Shown in pieces: positions 8,472-16,865 of a stretch of 64,000 nt of DNA (positions are counted from its first letter, which is position 1; each line of letters begins with the position of its first letter). Under the pieces are notes generated by a model, which worked only from the letters and a program-made list of their open reading frames with translations, was not told where the DNA came from and made no database searches. A program made the translations under genes and the position numbers. This DNA comes from Achromobacter aegrifaciens (GTDB taxonomy: Bacteria > Pseudomonadota > Gammaproteobacteria > Burkholderiales > Burkholderiaceae_B): NCBI RefSeq assembly GCF_902859735.1, contig NZ_CADIJY010000010.1, positions 93,118 to 157,117 of the forward strand, given 5' to 3'.

Positions 8472-9371
8472 ATGCCGAAACGCGAATTGTCCGTGCTGGC
8501 GTCCGGATACACCTATCTGGAGGGGCTGCGCTGGCACGAAAACCGCTTGTGGGCGTCGGACTTCTATACCGAGCAGGTCATCGCCGTGGACCTGGATGGC
8601 ACGGTCGAGCAGATCTGCAAGGTGCCGCAGCAGCCGTCCGGGCTGGGCTGGCTGCCGGACGGCCGCCTGCTGATCGCGTCCATGAAGGACCGCAAGCTCT
8701 TGCGGCGCGAGACGGACGGCACGCTGGCCGTGCACGCCGACCTGTCGGCGTACACCGGAGGCCCGGTCAACGACATGGTGGTGGATGCGCAGGGTCGGGC
8801 CTATGTGGGCAATTTCGGTTTCGACCTGATGGCGGGCGAGCCGGTCCGCAATACCGGCATCGTGCGCGTCGATCCCGACGGCTCGGCGCGCCAGGTGGCC
8901 GACGGACTGTGCTTTCCCAACGGTTCGTTCATCACGCCGGACGGCAAGACCATGATCGTCAACGAAACCTTCGGCAACCGCATTTCCGAGTTCGACATCC
9001 TGGCCGATGGCGGGCTGGGGCCGCGCCGCGACTGGGCCGATTTCGGCCCCTTGCCGGCCAGCGACGACCTGGGCGTGTTGATCGCCGCCTCCGCCATCGG
9101 ACCGGACGGCGGCGCGCTGGACGCGGAAGGGGCCTTGTGGGTGGCTGACGCCATCGGCAAGCGCATCGTGCGCGTGGCGCGCGGCGGCAAGATCCTGGAG
9201 CAGATCGACACCGGCGAATTCGGCATCTTCGCCGCCGCCCTGGGCGGGCCGGACGGCCGGACCCTGTTCATGGCGGCCGCGCCCGACTTCATCGAGGCCA
9301 ACCGCCGGGCCAGGCACGAAGGCTGCATCCTGATGACCCGGGTGGACGTGCCGCACGCCGGTCGGCCGTAG
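8472..9371 (+). CDS. SMP-30/gluconolactonase/LRE family protein
   Basis: A 299-residue six-bladed beta-propeller of the SMP-30/gluconolactonase family. These are metal-dependent lactone hydrolases of sugar-acid pathways. Family marks include LEGLRWHENRLWASD at the N-terminus, PSGLGWLPDGRLLIAS, the VNDMVVDAQGRAYVGNFG metal-site blade and FPNGSFITPDGK. The frame is open from 8274, but the start at ATG 8472 has a good AAGGAG site (about 8458-8463) and matches family length. The gene stands alone. The substrate is not predictable; several homologues act on sugar lactones. Confidence 0.88.
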   Translation: MPKRELSVLASGYTYLEGLRWHENRLWASDFYTEQVIAVDLDGTVEQICKVPQQPSGLGWLPDGRLLIASMKDRKLLRRETDGTLAVHADLSAYTGGPVNDMVVDAQGRAYVGNFGFDLMAGEPVRNTGIVRVDPDGSARQVADGLCFPNGSFITPDGKTMIVNETFGNRISEFDILADGGLGPRRDWADFGPLPASDDLGVLIAASAIGPDGGALDAEGALWVADAIGKRIVRVARGGKILEQIDTGEFGIFAAALGGPDGRTLFMAAAPDFIEANRRARHEGCILMTRVDVPHAGRP

Positions 9372-9573
9372 GCGCTGCGGTTTCTGGCGCGGCGCAAGCC
9401 GCCGCGCCATCGGTCCTTCGGGGGAGCCGAAGGCTGGCCTGAGCCTTTCGTGCTCATCTGAATGGACCGGATACGGGCGGTTGCAAGACCTTTCGTCGAA
9501 TCCCCCGTAAAATCACCCCATTCAGCAAGTCTTCAATCATCTTTCAATAGACAGTACCTAAGGAGGACCACTC

Positions 9574-10638
9574 ATGGCCCTAGTCTCCATGCGCCAGTTG
9601 CTCGACCACGCCGCCGAGCACGGCTACGGCATTCCCGCTTTCAACGTCAACAACCTGGAGCAGGTCCAGGCCATCATGGAAGCCGCTGCGGAGACCGACA
9701 GCCCGGTGATCATGCAGGCCTCGGCCGGCGCGCGCAAATACGCGGGCGAAGGCTTCCTGAAGTACCTGATCCAGGCCGCCGTGGAAACCTATCCCCACAT
9801 CCCCGTGGTCATGCACCAGGATCACGGCCAGTCGCCCAAGATCTGCCAAGGCGCCATCGACCTGGGCTTCTCCAGCGTCATGATGGACGGCTCGCTCAAG
9901 GAAGACGGCAAGACCATCGCCGACTACGACTACAACGTCGAAGTGACCAAGAAGGTCGTGGATACCGCCCACAAGCTGGGCGTGACGGTCGAAGGCGAAC
10001 TGGGCTGCCTGGGTTCCCTGGAAACCATGGAAGGCGACAAGGAAGACGGCCACGGCGCCGACGGCAAGCTGACCATGGATCAGCTGCTGACCGACCCGGA
10101 ACAAGCCGCCGACTTCGTGCGCCGCACGCAGCTGGACGCCCTGGCCATCGCCATCGGCACCAGCCATGGCGCCTACAAGTTCACGCGCAAGCCCACCGGC
10201 GACATCCTGTCGATCTCCCGCATCAAGGAAATCCACGCCCGCCTGCCCAACACCCACCTGGTGATGCACGGCAGCTCCAGCGTGCCGCAGGAACTGCTGG
10301 CCGAGATCCGCGAATTCGGCGGCAACATGAAGGAAACCTACGGCGTGCCCGTCGAGGAAATCCAGGAAGCCATCAAGTACGGCGTGCGCAAGATCAATAT
10401 CGACACCGATATCCGTCTGGCCATGACCGGCGCGATCCGCCGCTTCTTCGCTGAAAACCCGGAAAAGTTCGACCCGCGCGAATACCTGAAGCCGGCCCGC
10501 GCCGCCGCCAAGGCGATCTGTGTGGCTCGCTACACCGAATTCGGCACCGCCGGCAACGCCAGCAAGATCAAGGCCCTGCCGCTGACCGAAATCGCCGCGC
10601 AATACGCGTCGGGCAAGCTGGCTCAAGTGGTGCAGTAA
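9574..10638 (+). CDS. fba: Fructose-bisphosphate aldolase, class II
   Basis: A 354-residue class II (zinc-dependent) aldolase that interconverts fructose 1,6-bisphosphate with dihydroxyacetone phosphate and glyceraldehyde 3-phosphate. The zinc-binding HQDHGQ segment (near residue 85), the GTSHGAYKF segment with another histidine ligand, and the phosphate-binding [10 protein letters not shown] are all present. It is of the long, Calvin-cycle-like subclass. An AGGAGG site at 9561-9566 lies 7 bases before ATG 9574, a strong initiation signal for a highly expressed gene. A TAAAAT at 9508-9513 may be the -10 box, but no good -35 is spaced correctly. A terminator follows at 10693. Confidence 0.97.
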   Translation: MALVSMRQLLDHAAEHGYGIPAFNVNNLEQVQAIMEAAAETDSPVIMQASAGARKYAGEGFLKYLIQAAVETYPHIPVVMHQDHGQSPKICQGAIDLGFSSVMMDGSLKEDGKTIADYDYNVEVTKKVVDTAHKLGVTVEGELGCLGSLETMEGDKEDGHGADGKLTMDQLLTDPEQAADFVRRTQLDALAIAIGTSHGAYKFTRKPTGDILSISRIKEIHARLPNTHLVMHGSSSVPQELLAEIREFGGNMKETYGVPVEEIQEAIKYGVRKINIDTDIRLAMTGAIRRFFAENPEKFDPREYLKPARAAAKAICVARYTEFGTAGNASKIKALPLTEIAAQYASGKLAQVVQ

Positions 10639-10692
10639 GCATCTGCCGCAGGCGCATGACGCCAAAAGGCGTCTGGCGCCAAAGCGAAAAAA

Positions 10693-10725
10693 GGGCGGTC
10701 CACCCAGGTGGACCGCCCTTTTTTT
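10693..10725 (+). terminator. Rho-independent terminator after fba (bidirectional)
   Basis: A 12-bp perfect stem (10693-10704 with 10707-10718) is followed by seven T. A-rich sequence precedes the stem (10686-10692), so the same hairpin can end transcription of the convergent GFA-family gene on the minus strand. Confidence 0.9.
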
Positions 10726-10738
10726 GTCTGCGCCGCCG

Positions 10739-11194
10739 CTAGGGCGCCGGCGAGTTGCGGGGAAAGTGCGGCACGGTACGGTCCACGTGGTGCCAGGACG
10801 GGGCCGACTCGGTCCAGAGGGTGGCGCGGGCGCGGAAGGCTTCCGGATCATCCAGCGAACCGGCCCGCACGATGTCATAGCCCATGCCCGCCGAATTGCC
10901 GAACAGCGGAGTGCCGCAGTCCGCACAGAAGCTACGCATCACGGTATGGCCGGATTCGCCGCGGTAGCGGTGCTCTTTGGGGCTGCCGCGCAACAGCGTG
11001 ATGGAGCCGGTCGGGAAGATCAGGGCATGGGCGGGGGCGCCGCCGCTGGAGTACTGGCAGTCCCGGCAATGACAGGTTGCCGCCATGATTGGTTCATCGG
11101 TGATGGCGTAGCGGACAGCGCCGCACTGGCAACCGCCGGTCAGGTGTACCTGCGCGTCGGCGTGGGCGCTGCGTTTGGGGGAAGCATCCTGCAT
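10739..11194 (-). CDS. GFA (glutathione-dependent formaldehyde-activating) family protein
   Basis: A 151-residue zinc-binding protein of the GFA/CENP-V fold. Zinc cysteines are visible in GGCQCGAVRY, CHCRDCQ and FCADCGTPLF, the three usual clusters. Members include formaldehyde-glutathione-activating enzymes, but most GFA proteins have no proven reaction, so the family name does not fix the role. The start at ATG 11194 (MQDASPKRS) is chosen over 11254, which adds an Arg-rich stretch. It converges on fba and shares its terminator. Confidence 0.87.
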   Translation of the reverse strand: MQDASPKRSAHADAQVHLTGGCQCGAVRYAITDEPIMAATCHCRDCQYSSGGAPAHALIFPTGSITLLRGSPKEHRYRGESGHTVMRSFCADCGTPLFGNSAGMGYDIVRAGSLDDPEAFRARATLWTESAPSWHHVDRTVPHFPRNSPAP

Positions 11195-11454
11195 ACGGCT
11201 TTGTCTCCGGCTGGGGTCAGCGCCGTGACGCCAGAGGCGGCCGGCGCGCATCATAGGGGAGGCAAGAGCCTAACCCGGCCGCCGGGTGGCGTCGAGGGGA
11301 GGCCCGGCAAAACCTGCCCATTTGCAGTAACCTATGCGCTTCGCAGGACCCGCGCGCCGCGCCGGCCTTGCCCGCAGTTCCCGGATTCCGTTCTACTTCC
11401 CGCCCTGGCGCTTGCCCGAGGCGGGAATCTTCATTATTGCCATAGGCCATTCCC

Positions 11455-12336
11455 GTGACTTCTGCTTTGCATCAATCCAGCATCAAGTCCTTGCCGCTGC
11501 TGGGCCGCGGTAAGGTGCGCGACATGTACGCGGTGGGCGACGACAAGTTGCTGATCGTCGCATCGGATCGCATCTCCGCGTTTGACGTGATTCTTGACGA
11601 CCCCATCCCAGGCAAGGGACAGGTGCTGACCGAACTGACCGAGTTCTGGCTGCAGAAGCTGGCCCACATCCTGCCGAACCACTCCACCGGCATCAAGCCC
11701 GAAGACGTGGTCGCGCCGGACGAAGTCGACCAGGTGCGCGGCCGCGCCGTGGTGGTCAAGCGCTTGAAGCCCATCCTGGTGGAAGCGGTCGCCCGCGGCT
11801 ACCTGATCGGCTCGGGCTGGAAGGACTACCAGGCCACCGGCGCCGTCTGCGGCATCAAGCTGCCCGCCGGCCTGCAACAGGCAAGCCAGCTGCCCGAACC
11901 GATCTTCACGCCCGCCGCCAAGGCCGAGTTCGGCATGCACGACGAGAACGTGGACTTTGCCCACGTGGTCAAGGAAGTCGGCCAGGAAATGGCCGAGCGC
12001 ATCCGCGACGTGACCCTCAAACTGTATGCCGAAGCCGCCAAGTTCGCGGCCACCAAGGGCATCATCATCGCCGACACCAAGTTCGAATTCGGGCTGGACG
12101 ACGACGGCACGCTGTATCTGATGGACGAAGTGCTGACGCCGGATTCCTCGCGCTTCTGGCCTGCCGACGGCTACCGCGTGGGCATCAGCCCCCCGTCGTT
12201 CGACAAGCAATTCGTGCGTGACTGGCTGGAAACCCAGACCTGGGACAAGACCCCGCCCGCGCCGCGCTTGCCGCAGGACGTGCTGGAAAAGACCGCCGCC
12301 AAGTACCGCGAAGCCTTGGACCGCCTGGTCGCCTGA
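11455..12336 (+). CDS. purC: Phosphoribosylaminoimidazole-succinocarboxamide synthase PurC
   Basis: PurC (293 residues) joins aspartate to CAIR with ATP, forming SAICAR in purine synthesis. Family motifs are GRGKVRDMY near the N-terminus (nucleotide loop), [11 protein letters not shown], the [25 protein letters not shown] region written here as its central part [12 protein letters not shown], and [13 protein letters not shown]. The start codon is GTG at 11455 with no strong ribosome site; a stem of 8 bp with a 15-base loop (11397-11404/11420-11427) lies just upstream and might affect translation. purE and purK follow about 1.7 kb downstream, separated by a repeat array and the DUF5993-dsbB pair. 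Confidence 0.96.
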   Translation: MTSALHQSSIKSLPLLGRGKVRDMYAVGDDKLLIVASDRISAFDVILDDPIPGKGQVLTELTEFWLQKLAHILPNHSTGIKPEDVVAPDEVDQVRGRAVVVKRLKPILVEAVARGYLIGSGWKDYQATGAVCGIKLPAGLQQASQLPEPIFTPAAKAEFGMHDENVDFAHVVKEVGQEMAERIRDVTLKLYAEAAKFAATKGIIIADTKFEFGLDDDGTLYLMDEVLTPDSSRFWPADGYRVGISPPSFDKQFVRDWLETQTWDKTPPAPRLPQDVLEKTAAKYREALDRLVA

Positions 12337-12408
12337 ACGCTGCCGGGTAAGGAAAGCCCGCTCCCAAGGCGTCTGGATGAAGAAAATCCGGATCGCACTT
12401 CGGTTTTG

Positions 12409-13044
12409 TGGGGCGAGCATCGGAATGGCGCAGGGCAGCCTCGGCGGCTAAAGAACTCCGACATCCGCAAGCTCGAGGCCCTGCCGCTTCGGTGTTGTGA
12501 GGCGGGGTTCTTGAGTCGCCGGCGTCCGGACTGCGGGATTCCGATGCTCGCCCCAGTGGGGCTGCGCTTCGGATCCCTCCGTCCGGACACCGGCTTACAG
12601 CATCTACCCATGAACGGGTCTGAAGCCAGCGCATTAGGCGACTGCCAGCCGAGGACCCAGGAGCCATCCGAAGCGCAGCCCCATTGGGGCGAGCATCGGA
12701 ATGGCGCAGGGCCGCCTCGGCGGCTAAAGAACTCCGACATCCGCAAGCTCGAGGCTCTGCCGCTTCGGTGTTGTGAGGCGGGGTTCTTGAGTCGCCGGCG
12801 TCCGGACTGCGGGATTCCGATGCTCGCCCCGGTGGGGCTGCGCTTCGGATCCCTCCGCCCGGACACCGGCTTACAGCATCTACCTATGAACGGGGTCCGA
12901 GGCCAACGCATTAGGCGACCGCCAGCCGAGGACCCCGGAGCCATCCGAAGCGCAGCCCCACCGGGGCGAGCATCGGAATGGCGCAGGGCAGCCTCGGCGG
13001 CTAAAGAACCCTGACGCCCGCAAGCTCGAAGCCCTACCGCTTCG
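12409..13044. repeat. Nested inverted/tandem repeat array (2.3 copies of a 276-277-bp unit)
   Basis: The array has a tandem period of 276-277 bases: equivalent points occur at 12410, 12686 and 12963, with the third copy ending near 13044. Each unit has two modules. Module A (12409-12555; 12685-12831) is bordered by inverted copies of TGGGGCGAGCATCGGAAT. Module B (12557-12683; 12833-12960) is bordered by inverted copies of TGGGGCTGCGCTTCGGAT. Adjacent A and B ends form a further imperfect palindrome with a CCCC/GGGG core. Copies differ by only a few substitutions. Reading frames inside (for example 12406-13014) are repeat artefacts with no coding support. The arms resemble terminal inverted repeats of MITE- or REP-like elements; no transposase is present. 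Confidence 0.9.
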
Positions 13045-13052
13045 CCCCCAGC

Positions 13053-13074
13053 AAGTTGGATTTACGTCCAACTT
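13053..13074. other. Small hairpin after the repeat array
   Basis: AAGTTGGA (13053-13060) and TCCAACTT (13067-13074) form a perfect 8-bp stem with a 6-base loop directly after the third repeat copy. No U-tract follows, so it is not a standard terminator. It may mark the edge of the repeat or act as an operator for the DUF5993-dsbB unit. Confidence 0.5.
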
Positions 13075-13175
13075 ACCGCGGGCGGTCCAGATGGAGCGGT
13101 TTTTTCGACCCGAAAAGCGCTTGCCCTGCAAGTGTTATCAGGGCTTTCGATAGGATTTATTGCGAATTGTGACGT

Positions 13176-13181
13176 TATAAT
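13176..13181 (+). promoter_or_regulatory. Possible -10 box for DUF5993-dsbB
   Basis: A perfect TATAAT lies 47 bases before the DUF5993 start in an AT-richer stretch after the repeats. No good -35 is seen at normal spacing; TTGCGA at 13160-13165 is only 10 bases away. A transcript starting here would carry DUF5993 and dsbB. Confidence 0.35.
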
Positions 13182-13227
13182 TCCCGGCTGCTTGCATGGG
13201 GACGTTCCCCAGAAAGGAGCTCCCAGC

Positions 13228-13386
13228 ATGGTAATGATGTTGCCTTTCCTGACTGGCCTGATCGCGGTGTGGTTCGGCATGCTAGGCAGGCGCCGCCCCT
13301 GCGTGACCTTCTGGCTGCTGACGCTGGCGCTGTTCGCCGGCTGGTGCCAGTACCACATGACCAGCCCTCTGGCCTTGTCGTTCTGA
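13228..13386 (+). CDS. DUF5993 family small membrane protein
   Basis: A 52-residue protein with two hydrophobic segments (about residues 2-18 and 23-38) separated by a basic loop GRRR. It fits the DUF5993 family, whose members are small membrane proteins often found beside dsbB. The start at ATG 13228 has an AAGGAG site 8 bases upstream; the frame reaching back to 13132 is not supported. dsbB starts 10 bases after its stop, so the two are likely co-transcribed and may work together in the inner membrane. No reaction is known. Confidence 0.82.
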   Translation: MVMMLPFLTGLIAVWFGMLGRRRPCVTFWLLTLALFAGWCQYHMTSPLALSF

Positions 13387-13396
13387 GGGCGGGGCA

Positions 13397-13969
13397 ATGA
13401 TCTTCTCCCGCAATCCCGCGCGCGGCTCGCGCGTCCTCAATGGCCTGGCGCTGCTGGGCGTCACCAGCGCCCTGGGCATGGCCTTCTTCTGGCAGATCGC
13501 CTACGACGAGCTGCCTTGTCCGCTGTGCCTGTTGCAGCGCGTGGCGCTGCTGCTTGCGGGCGTGGGCTTCTTGCTGAACATGCGGTTGGGGCCTTCGCCC
13601 ATGCACTATGCGATGAGCATCGCGGCCGCATTGGGCGGCATGCTGGCCGCCGGCCGGCAAGTGCTGCTGCACATCGCGCCGGGCGATCCGGGCTACGGCT
13701 CGCCCTTCCTGGGCCTGCACTTCTACACCTGGGCGTTCATCGCCTTTGCCGCCATCATCGTGTTCTGCGCCGTGATGCTGGCAGTCGACCGCAAATGGGG
13801 CGACAACATGCTGCGCAAGCCGGTGTCGGTGCTGGGCGTGCTGGTCATGGCCCTGTTTTTCCTGGTGGCGCTGGCCAATGTGGGCAGCACCACGCTGGAG
13901 TGCGGTTTCGGGCCTTGTCCGGACAACCCCGCCAGCTACCAATGGCTGGATTCCGCCTCCGCGACATAG
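13397..13969 (+). CDS. dsbB: Disulfide bond formation protein B (DsbB)
   Basis: DsbB (190 residues) is an inner-membrane oxidoreductase that reoxidises DsbA with quinone. The redox pair in the first periplasmic loop is CPLC at residues 41-44, followed by the conserved Leu-Gln-Arg. Four hydrophobic segments are visible. The usual second cysteine pair between TM3 and TM4 is not obvious in its normal place (residues about 100-112 are without Cys); a cysteine pair instead occurs near the C-terminus (ECGFGPC, about residues 173-179). This arrangement resembles the shorter DsbB/BdbC-like members. It lies 10 bases after the DUF5993 gene. Confidence 0.9.
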   Translation: MIFSRNPARGSRVLNGLALLGVTSALGMAFFWQIAYDELPCPLCLLQRVALLLAGVGFLLNMRLGPSPMHYAMSIAAALGGMLAAGRQVLLHIAPGDPGYGSPFLGLHFYTWAFIAFAAIIVFCAVMLAVDRKWGDNMLRKPVSVLGVLVMALFFLVALANVGSTTLECGFGPCPDNPASYQWLDSASAT

Positions 13970-14072
13970 CCCTTGCCGGCGCCGGGTAAAATACCGGGTT
14001 TCGCGGCATCCGTCCGCGGTCCTTTGACTTTCCGCGGCCCTGCGCCGCGGTCTCAACTCTACGACACCGGTT

Positions 14073-14594
14073 ATGACAGCCAAGACTTCCGCAGCGGCAG
14101 AGGCCACCCCCGTGGTGGGCGTGATTATGGGTTCTTCCAGCGATTGGGAGGTCATGAAGCACGCGGTCACGATGCTGGAGGATTTTGGCGTTCCCCATGA
14201 GGCGCGCGTGATCTCCGCGCACCGCATGCCGCAGGACATGGCCGAGTACGGCGCGGCGGCGCATGCCCGCGGCCTGCGCGGCATCATCGCCGGCGCCGGC
14301 GGCGCGGCGCACCTGCCGGGCATGATGGCCGCCCTGACCGAAGTGCCGGTGTTCGGCGTGCCGGTGCCGTCCAAGTACCTGCGCGGCGAGGATTCGCTGC
14401 TGTCCATCGTGCAAATGCCCAAGGGCGTGCCGGTGGCCACTTTCGCGATCGGCGAAGCCGGCGCGGCCAATGCCGCGCTGCACCTGATCGCTACCCTGGC
14501 CGGCACGGACGCGGGCTTGCACAAGAAGCTGGTGGCGTTCCGCGCCCGCCAGACGCAAGCCGCGCGCGACATGAAGGTTCCGCCCGAGGCCTGA
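14073..14594 (+). CDS. purE: N5-carboxyaminoimidazole ribonucleotide mutase PurE
   Basis: PurE (173 residues) converts N5-CAIR to CAIR in purine synthesis. The active-site loop [13 protein letters not shown] and the histidine segment SAHRMPQ match class I PurE, the type that needs PurK. The late GVPVPS and [15 protein letters not shown] stretches are also typical. No clear ribosome site precedes the ATG. A TAAAAT at 13987-13992 and repeated CCGCGG words in the leader may relate to its promoter. purK follows after 5 bases. Confidence 0.96.
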   Translation: MTAKTSAAAEATPVVGVIMGSSSDWEVMKHAVTMLEDFGVPHEARVISAHRMPQDMAEYGAAAHARGLRGIIAGAGGAAHLPGMMAALTEVPVFGVPVPSKYLRGEDSLLSIVQMPKGVPVATFAIGEAGAANAALHLIATLAGTDAGLHKKLVAFRARQTQAARDMKVPPEA

Positions 14595-14599
14595 TCAGA

Positions 14600-15790
14600 A
14601 TGACTCAATCGACTGCTTTCATGATCGCTCCCGGCGGCTGGCTGGGATTGCTGGGCGGCGGCCAACTGGGCCGCATGTTCTGCCACGCGGCCCAGAGCCT
14701 GGGCTACAAGGTCGCGGTGCTGGACCCGGCCGCCGAATGCCCGGCGGGCATGGTGGCCGACCTGCACATCCAGGCGGCCTATGACGACGAGGCCGGCCTC
14801 GAGCGCCTGGCCCAGACCTGTCAGGCCGTCACCACCGAGTTCGAGAACGTGCCCGCGGACAGCCTGCGCACGCTGGCCACGCGCTGCCGCGTCAGCCCGG
14901 CCGGAGACGCCGTGGCCATCGTGCAGGACCGCATCGCCGAAAAGACGTTCATTGCCTCGCAAGGCATTGCTGTCGCGCCGCACGCCGCGATCCGCAGCGA
15001 AGCCGACCTGCGCGCAGCGCCCCAAGGGCTGTTTCCGGGCATCCTGAAAGTCGCCCGCCTGGGTTACGACGGCAAGGGCCAGGCCCGCATCAACACGCGC
15101 GAGGAAGCGCTGGCGGCCTTCGCCGAATTCGGCGGCGTGGCCTGCGTGCTGGAAGCGCTGATGCCGCTGGACTACGAAATTTCCGTGGTGCTGGCGCGCG
15201 GCTTCGATGGCGCGAGCGTGGTGTTCCCGGTGGCGCGCAACGTGCACCGCGACGGCATCCTGGCGGTGTCGACCGCGGCGCCGGTGCAGCAGGACGCAGC
15301 CCATGCCGAAAGGCAGGCCCGCGCCACGCAGGCCGCGCAAGCCATCGCGCAGGGGTTGGGCTACCACGGCGTGCTGTGCGTGGAATTCTTCGTGCTCAAG
15401 GACGGCAGCCTGATCGTCAACGAGATCGCGCCGCGCCCGCACAACAGCGGCCACTACACCATGGATGCCTGCCTCAGCAGCCAGTTCGAGCAGCAGGCGC
15501 GCGCCATGGCCGGCCTGCCGCTGGGCGGCTCCGACCTGCTGGCGCCCGCCGTCATGCTGAACATCCTGGGCGACATCTGGTATCCGTCGGCCACCGCCAC
15601 GGCGCAGCGCGAACCCGATTGGGCCGCCGCGCTGGCCGTGCCAACCGCCAAGCTGCACCTGTACGGCAAGCGCGAAGCGCGCCGTGGCCGCAAGATGGGC
15701 CACATCACGATCGTGGCGCCCACGCTGCAGCAGGCTCGCGACGACGCCGCCCGCGTGGCGGCGGCGCTGGGCATGCAGGCTCCCGAGTAA
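14600..15790 (+). CDS. purK: 5-(carboxyamino)imidazole ribonucleotide synthase PurK
   Basis: PurK (396 residues) is an ATP-grasp enzyme that makes N5-CAIR from AIR, bicarbonate and ATP, the substrate of PurE just upstream. It begins with the dinucleotide-like LGLLGGGQLGRMF, has TTEFENVP, the ATP-grasp lysine region LKVARLGYDGKGQ, and the metal-site NEIAPRPHNSGHYTMD. Start ATG 14600 is 5 bases after purE, so the two are coupled. The C-terminal extension past residue 370 is short and family-like. Confidence 0.96.
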   Translation: MTQSTAFMIAPGGWLGLLGGGQLGRMFCHAAQSLGYKVAVLDPAAECPAGMVADLHIQAAYDDEAGLERLAQTCQAVTTEFENVPADSLRTLATRCRVSPAGDAVAIVQDRIAEKTFIASQGIAVAPHAAIRSEADLRAAPQGLFPGILKVARLGYDGKGQARINTREEALAAFAEFGGVACVLEALMPLDYEISVVLARGFDGASVVFPVARNVHRDGILAVSTAAPVQQDAAHAERQARATQAAQAIAQGLGYHGVLCVEFFVLKDGSLIVNEIAPRPHNSGHYTMDACLSSQFEQQARAMAGLPLGGSDLLAPAVMLNILGDIWYPSATATAQREPDWAAALAVPTAKLHLYGKREARRGRKMGHITIVAPTLQQARDDAARVAAALGMQAPE

Positions 15791-15802
15791 AGCGCGGATT
15801 CC

Positions 15803-16855
15803 ATGACTTCCTTGTCCCCGTCAGCGTCCGCCACCGCCGCGGAGATCGCCCACGCCGCCCAGCGCATGCTGGACGGCGAGCTGGCCGCATTTCCCACCGA
15901 GACCGTCTACGGCCTGGGCGCGGACGCGGAAAACCCGCAAGCGGTCGCCAAGATCTACGCCGCCAAGGGCCGGCCTTCCAACCATCCCGTCATTGTGCAC
16001 ATCGCGCCGCAAGGCGATCTGTCGTACTGGGCGGCGGAAGTGCCGCAAGAGGCGCGCCTGCTGATCGACGCTTTCTGGCCCGGTCCGCTCACGTTGATTC
16101 TCAAGCGCGCGCCGCACATCGTCGACACGGTCAGCGGCGGCCAGGACAGCATCGGCATCCGCTGCCCCTCGCATCCGGTGGCGCAGGCGCTGCTGGCGGC
16201 TTTTGCCGCGGGCAAGCCCAACGGGCAGGGCGGCGTCGCGGCGCCATCTGCCAACAAGTTCGGCCAGGTGTCGCCGACGCGCGCCGAGCACGTGCGCAGC
16301 GAGTTCCCCGAGGAAGTCGCGGCCGGCATGCCGGTGCTGGAAGGGGGCGCCTCGGAAGTGGGCATCGAGTCCACCATCCTTGACCTGTCGCGCCTGGACC
16401 GCGGCGCCGGCCCCGTGCTGCTGCGTCCCGGCCACATCAGCGCCGCGCAGATCGAGGCCGTGCTGGGCGTGCAGGTCTTCGCGCCCGACGCCGCCGCGCC
16501 CAGGGCATCGGGCACGCTGAAGGCGCACTACGCGCCGCGCACGGCGCTGGAACTGGCTTCCGACGCACGCCTGCGGGACGTGGTGCAGGGGCAGGGCCTG
16601 CCCGAAGGCAAGGTCGTGGTGGTCGCCTACGGCGAGCGCCCCGATGCGCTCGACGCCCGGGTGCAGTGGCAGGGCGTGCCAGCCGATCCGGCGCGCTATG
16701 CGCAGGCCCTTTACGGCCTGCTGCGCGACCTGGACAAGCAGGGTTATGCGCGCATCATCGTGCAGGCGCCCCCTGCCACCGATGACTGGCACGCGGTCAA
16801 CGACCGCATCGGCCGCGCCGCCGCTGCCTTCACGCTGGATACGACGGACCTGTAG
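15803..16855 (+). CDS. L-threonylcarbamoyladenylate synthase (Sua5/YrdC/YciO type)
   Basis: A 350-residue protein that makes threonylcarbamoyl-AMP from threonine, bicarbonate and ATP, the first step of t6A37 tRNA modification. The N-terminal YrdC domain (residues about 10-205) has FPTETVYGLGADA and the KGRPSNHPVIVH stretch; the GIRCPSHPVA and SANKFG segments follow. The extra C-terminal domain (about 220-350) makes it Sua5-type rather than short TsaC. It lies 12 bases after purK on the same strand and may be part of that transcript. Its end converges on the IclR gene with 10 bases between stops. Confidence 0.93.
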   Translation: MTSLSPSASATAAEIAHAAQRMLDGELAAFPTETVYGLGADAENPQAVAKIYAAKGRPSNHPVIVHIAPQGDLSYWAAEVPQEARLLIDAFWPGPLTLILKRAPHIVDTVSGGQDSIGIRCPSHPVAQALLAAFAAGKPNGQGGVAAPSANKFGQVSPTRAEHVRSEFPEEVAAGMPVLEGGASEVGIESTILDLSRLDRGAGPVLLRPGHISAAQIEAVLGVQVFAPDAAAPRASGTLKAHYAPRTALELASDARLRDVVQGQGLPEGKVVVVAYGERPDALDARVQWQGVPADPARYAQALYGLLRDLDKQGYARIIVQAPPATDDWHAVNDRIGRAAAAFTLDTTDL

Positions 16856-16865
16856 GCCTTGCGCC

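Noticed and set aside
9481-9513. TTGCAA/TAAAAT promoter for fba
   Set aside because: The boxes are 21 bases apart, too far for a normal sigma-70 promoter; only the -10 is mentioned as possible.
12171-13014. Several repeated open frames in the repeat array (both strands)
   Set aside because: They repeat with the DNA unit, change frame between copies, have no ribosome sites and no family likeness; the DNA repeat explains them.
12409-13044. CRISPR array
   Set aside because: The repeat unit is about 276 bp with no unique spacers and no cas genes are near.
13175-15703. 842-aa open frame on the minus strand
   Set aside because: It is antisense to dsbB, purE and purK, has no family resemblance and is rich in Arg, Gly, His and Gln, as expected for a GC-rich shadow frame.
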